From an uncultured Muribaculaceae bacterium (lineage in GTDB: Bacteria > Bacteroidota > Bacteroidia > Bacteroidales > Muribaculaceae), in NCBI GenBank assembly GCA_910584055.1, contig CAJTZS010000004.1, positions 77,091-141,090 on the forward strand: a stretch of DNA of 64,000 nucleotides. The letters run 5' to 3'. The notes beneath the pieces were generated by a model. That model saw nothing but the letters and a program-made list of their open reading frames with translations, did not search any database and had not been told where the DNA came from. The translations under genes and the position numbers were made by a program. Shown here piece after piece: positions 60,898-64,000 of the stretch (its first letter is position 1; each line of letters begins with the position of its first letter).

Positions 60898-61746
60898 ATG
60901 AATAATACAGTTATACGAAAAGATGGTTTTCTATACTTTGAGAATATGGACAGTTCCATGCTCCCAAAGTATACTCTTATTATTCAAGCTCCAATGCTAC
61001 AGGAGTACGAGAAATACATAGAGCATCACAACATATCAAGTATCATGATAAATTCCAACTATACTAATGGAGTGATTGGTGATTTTTCTTTTCTTGGCGA
61101 CTCCTCTACCAAAATAGAGAGTTTAACTATTCTCCAACCAAATATGAATATTGGAGGAATTGATAATCTGGTTAATTTGAAGGTATTATCAATTGAAGGA
61201 CCTCTAAAGAAAAATCTTGACATTTCAATATTTAAATCATTGAAGTATTTGAATTGTGTGTATGGCCCCCGGCTTCGTAATCTTGGATCTGCGTTCTCGT
61301 TGAAATTCTTGTCGGTGAGCGGTTTTAAGATGGATGATTTGACCATTCTGGAGGGTCTAAAGTTATTAGAGACTATCACACTCTACAATACCTATATTGA
61401 ATCATTAGATGGGGTCGCCAATCTAATAAGTCTAAAAAAGGTTTCAATTGATAGAGCCCCAAGACTAAAAAGCTTAAATGGGTTTGCGGAGTCAAATTCC
61501 AATATGGAGGATGTCGAGATTTTCAATGCGAAGAATCTGAGAGATGTATCTGCATTGAAGTATTTATATAACTTGAAAAATCTTTACTTGCAACGAATTT
61601 CAAATATAGAAACACTATCTTTCCTCTCTAATATCAATAGTTTGGATAGAATAGTGATTTCTTCAAATGTTGAAGATAAGGATTTCTCTTTAGTAGAGAG
61701 AATCCCACATAGGTTTATTTTGGGTTATCAGCATAATAATTTATAA
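60898..61746 (+). CDS. Leucine-rich-repeat-like protein, candidate immunity protein
   Basis: A 282-residue, AT-rich gene directly after the GIY-YIG toxin. From about residue 80 it shows repeating LxxLxxL-type segments with N/S turns (LKVLSIEGPL, LKYLNCVYGP, LLETITLYNTYIES, LKKVSIDRAP, MEDVEIFNAK, LKNLYLQRIS), an LRR-like solenoid. It lacks a signal peptide, matching a cytoplasmic target such as DNA. The order RHS-toxin-immunity supports an immunity role; no direct family match is known to me. Confidence 0.6.
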   Translation: MNNTVIRKDGFLYFENMDSSMLPKYTLIIQAPMLQEYEKYIEHHNISSIMINSNYTNGVIGDFSFLGDSSTKIESLTILQPNMNIGGIDNLVNLKVLSIEGPLKKNLDISIFKSLKYLNCVYGPRLRNLGSAFSLKFLSVSGFKMDDLTILEGLKLLETITLYNTYIESLDGVANLISLKKVSIDRAPRLKSLNGFAESNSNMEDVEIFNAKNLRDVSALKYLYNLKNLYLQRISNIETLSFLSNINSLDRIVISSNVEDKDFSLVERIPHRFILGYQHNNL

Positions 61747-61759
61747 GAAACCTAATGTA

Positions 61760-63430
61760 ATGGTTAATTATCGTACAGAGGAGACTCCCGAAGGTCAACA
61801 AATCGAGAACGGTCATGGTTACACCTATGACAAGAACGGAAATCTTGTCTATGTAAACACCAACCGGGTTATGACTGACGGACATAGGGACAACAGCGTC
61901 GGAGAGCGCAAGCTCATCTGGGATGAGGAGAATCGTCTGCTTGCAGTTGACGACAACGGTTTCGTGTCCAACTACTGGTACGATGCCGACGGAGAGCGCA
62001 CAGTCAAGACTTCGGGCGAAAGCGATCAGGTATATGTCAACGGAGTATTCTCCGGCGGCTCTACCAACACCGCTAAATTCTCGCTCTATGTCAGTCCGTA
62101 CCTCGTGGCCAATCAGGGCGGTCGTTACACCAAGCATATCTACGCCGGTTCGCAGAGAATTGTGTCCAAGGTGGGCGATTTCGCCTCCTACGGCTCAGAC
62201 CCGCGTCGCATAGAGTATGCAGGTGCAAACACCGACGGTCTTTCGGTTGATTACAAGTCGAAGTATGCAGCGCAGCAACAGGTCATCAAGGACAACTACA
62301 AGTTCTTCGATGTTCCCTACAACGGCACTGACAATGACAACTACGCCGATGGTGAAGGTTTCTGCTGCAACGACGGCTCTATGGAGGCGGCGGTTGCACA
62401 GGCTCGGAAGGCCCAGACCCGCGCGGTTTCGCGGTCGTTCAAAGACCCCGACAACTACGAGAACTTGCAGTTCTTCTATCACCCCGACCACCTCGGCAGC
62501 TCCAGCTTCATCACCAACCTTGACGGTGAAGTGGTGCAGCATATTGAGTATGTCCCCTTCGGCGAGGTCTTCATCGAAGAACGCAACAACGTATGGAACA
62601 CACCTTATCTCTTCAACGCAAAGGAATTCGATGAGGAGACTGGTATGTACTACTACGGTGCCCGTTACTATGAACCACGTCTCAGCCTTTGGATGTCAAC
62701 AGATCCAAAACAAGAGAAATATTATTCATTTACTACATATTGCTTTGTTCTAAATAATTCCATTTCATTCATAGATCCTGATGGAAGAGATGTATATGTT
62801 ACAGGAACAGAGAGTAATGAAGCTCTTTCTCAATTGCAAAGTAAAGTAGGGAAGTCGATAACTCTATCTTTGAAAGATGATGGAGGTTTGAAATATGAAG
62901 TTTCTAATCCCGATAAGAAACTTAAAGGTGATGCTAAAAGAATTGCTAATATTATTGATGATGCAAACGTTACAGTAAACTTAAATACTACAGATGGGCA
63001 TACCACCTCTTCGAAAAGTCTATTAGTAGGAGGATCGTTTATGGGCAATGAAGTATCATTCAATGAAGATGGTACTGCAAAAGCTGTGGCACACCAAGAT
63101 GTAAACCCGTATGTTCTTAAGAAGATGAGTGATGCTCATGGAAAATCTGGTGCAGATATGTTCCATGAATTAACGGAGGCATACGAAGGTGCCATTATCT
63201 CTATTAAAAATAGAGAATCGTCACCAAACAGTAGCTCTGCAAATTCAGTTTATCGTAAAGCTCATAATAAAGCGAGTCCACAATCAGGACCAGTTTATCA
63301 AAGATTTTACGATAAGAACGGAAATGAACTTTCAAGTCTAAATGGTTCGGTGCCACCGAATACGCAATCATCAGATTGGTATGTAATAGACCGAAGAGGG
63401 AATCTTGTAGTTATTCAAACATTCCCATGA
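61760..63430 (+). CDS. Orphan RHS cassette with a second C-terminal toxin
   Basis: 556 residues: about 1-315 repeat the end of the RHS core of the preceding gene, then a new C-terminal region of ~220 residues starts at DPDGRDVYVTG. It contains MFHELTEAYEGAIIS near residue 480, a His-Glu-x-x-Glu motif reminiscent of metallopeptidase toxins; the family is not recognised and the motif alone does not prove it. It starts at an ATG made at the repeat edge and has no signal peptide or clear promoter, so it looks like a displaced, silent cassette. Confidence 0.7.
   Translation: MVNYRTEETPEGQQIENGHGYTYDKNGNLVYVNTNRVMTDGHRDNSVGERKLIWDEENRLLAVDDNGFVSNYWYDADGERTVKTSGESDQVYVNGVFSGGSTNTAKFSLYVSPYLVANQGGRYTKHIYAGSQRIVSKVGDFASYGSDPRRIEYAGANTDGLSVDYKSKYAAQQQVIKDNYKFFDVPYNGTDNDNYADGEGFCCNDGSMEAAVAQARKAQTRAVSRSFKDPDNYENLQFFYHPDHLGSSSFITNLDGEVVQHIEYVPFGEVFIEERNNVWNTPYLFNAKEFDEETGMYYYGARYYEPRLSLWMSTDPKQEKYYSFTTYCFVLNNSISFIDPDGRDVYVTGTESNEALSQLQSKVGKSITLSLKDDGGLKYEVSNPDKKLKGDAKRIANIIDDANVTVNLNTTDGHTTSSKSLLVGGSFMGNEVSFNEDGTAKAVAHQDVNPYVLKKMSDAHGKSGADMFHELTEAYEGAIISIKNRESSPNSSSANSVYRKAHNKASPQSGPVYQRFYDKNGNELSSLNGSVPPNTQSSDWYVIDRRGNLVVIQTFP
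61763..62705 (+). repeat. RHS-core direct repeat, copy 2
   Basis: Second copy of the 3' end of the RHS core, in the same orientation as 59041-59980 and one codon longer. Confidence 0.9.
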
Positions 63431-63453
63431 CCTATTTATAAAATTAACTAAAT

Positions 63454-63512
63454 TTCATCTATTCCTCTTGTTCATTCTTTATGAATAAGATTGAATAGGA
63501 GGAATAGATGAA
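63454..63512 (+). other. Hairpin between the second toxin and its follower
   Basis: TTCATCTATTCCTC (63454-63467) pairs perfectly with GAGGAATAGATGAA (63499-63512) over a 31-base loop that holds a smaller ATTC/GAAT pairing. It lies 16 bases before the ATG of the lipoprotein gene. Confidence 0.75.
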
Positions 63513-63527
63513 TTATAAACAATCAGT

Positions 63528-63953
63528 ATGATAAGGTATATTGTTTTTGTATTACTGTCGTTTATATTTTGTTTGAGTTCTTGTTCAAGACATATGGTTA
63601 TCTCCGAAGCAAGAGATATAAATAAAGACTTATATGAAGTTACAAAAATTAAAAAAGTGAATGACTGGTATTTCATAAATTTAAATAAGAATGACTCTGT
63701 ATTCAAGGTTGTATCTAAAGAACATCTTGATAAGAACTCCTTGGCAGGATATCACAAGATCAAGAAGAATGGTAAATATAATCTGATTTTACAATCATAT
63801 ATGGATACCTCCCCTATAATAAACGGGTATAAAATTATTCCACAGGGATATACAGGAGCCTATCAATTAGATAGTCTAACCACTGTATCTTTGGAGCCAC
63901 AAAATAATATATACGATATATATTATTCCCCTGATTTAAATGGATTATATTAG
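63528..63953 (+). CDS. Lipoprotein, candidate immunity protein of the second toxin
   Basis: A 141-residue AT-rich protein with a signal peptide and lipobox (FCLSSC, Cys about 19) and a mature part rich in Asn/Tyr/Lys with beta character. Its position directly after the second toxin suggests immunity. An exported immunity protein implies that the toxin acts outside the cytoplasm, for example in the periplasm or on the envelope. Family not recognised. Confidence 0.6.
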   Translation: MIRYIVFVLLSFIFCLSSCSRHMVISEARDINKDLYEVTKIKKVNDWYFINLNKNDSVFKVVSKEHLDKNSLAGYHKIKKNGKYNLILQSYMDTSPIINGYKIIPQGYTGAYQLDSLTTVSLEPQNNIYDIYYSPDLNGLY

Positions 63954-64000
63954 ACATTAGAAATTCTTAAGTTGTTATATTCACGCACGTACGCGCGATG

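Noticed and set aside
1..64000. tRNA or rRNA genes
   Set aside because: I saw no cloverleaf-like sequence or rRNA segment in the intergenic regions read; a dedicated scan was not possible.

Overview
The window looks like gut-type Bacteroidales DNA, possibly Muribaculaceae. Evidence: a 286-residue Bacteroidota-type primary sigma factor, repeated TAnnTTTG -7 promoter boxes close upstream of start codons, a hutU-ftcD-hutI-hutH histidine operon, a CfxA/CblA-like lipoprotein beta-lactamase, and a Bacteroidales-type tyrosine integrase. The genus is inference; no rRNA or tRNA gene was recognised.

Bases 1 to about 28.85 kb are one mobile element whose left end lies outside the window. It opens with a cassette-like accessory zone (1-5.5 kb): groups of unrelated genes (a PD-(D/E)XK/DUF4268-like nuclease, a helix-hairpin-helix protein, a zinc-ribbon protein, an EEP-fold nuclease, a 51-residue protein with 20 acidic residues and no Lys/Arg, and a lipoprotein), each group followed by a copy of an ~80-bp structured repeat. 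A poorly coding zone (5.5-8.6 kb) holds small ORFs behind a conserved hairpin leader and a five-copy ~81-bp tandem repeat. A phage morphogenesis block follows (8.6-18.4 kb): a probable portal, connector and tail genes, a reverse-strand accessory gene, and a holin, endolysin and one-piece spanin-like lysis cassette. Then comes 2.7 kb of degenerate repeats, the tape measure gene, a tail-associated gene, and a convergent integrase whose upstream region carries five helically phased GTGTAAGC repeats. No terminase or major capsid gene is visible.

Bases 28.9-58.1 kb are ordinary chromosome: ppdK, rlmD, the complete histidine-to-glutamate hut operon, a class A beta-lactamase, dnaE, trxA, an NlpC/P60 lipoprotein, HtrA/DegQ, rpoD with a small membrane or beta-barrel protein, prs, a GH13 enzyme, a patatin phospholipase and a TamB-like protein. 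Its intergenic regions hold two diverged copies of a long palindromic element, a perfect 50-bp palindrome, and a 14-bp inverted repeat that places a possible start codon in its loop.

Bases 58.3-64 kb are a polymorphic-toxin locus. A 5'-truncated RHS core is joined in frame to a GIY-YIG nuclease domain but separated from it by one TGA codon; a leucine-rich-repeat-like immunity candidate follows. Next is an orphan cassette: a ~940-bp near-identical copy of the RHS core fused to a different toxin with an HELTE motif, plus a lipoprotein immunity candidate. The direct repeats would allow the toxin tip to be exchanged by recombination.

The best candidates for something undescribed are the repeat-bounded cassette array with a compensatory stem change, the covarying hairpin leader family, the repeat-rich probably transcribed region upstream of the lysis genes, and the two-cassette RHS locus.
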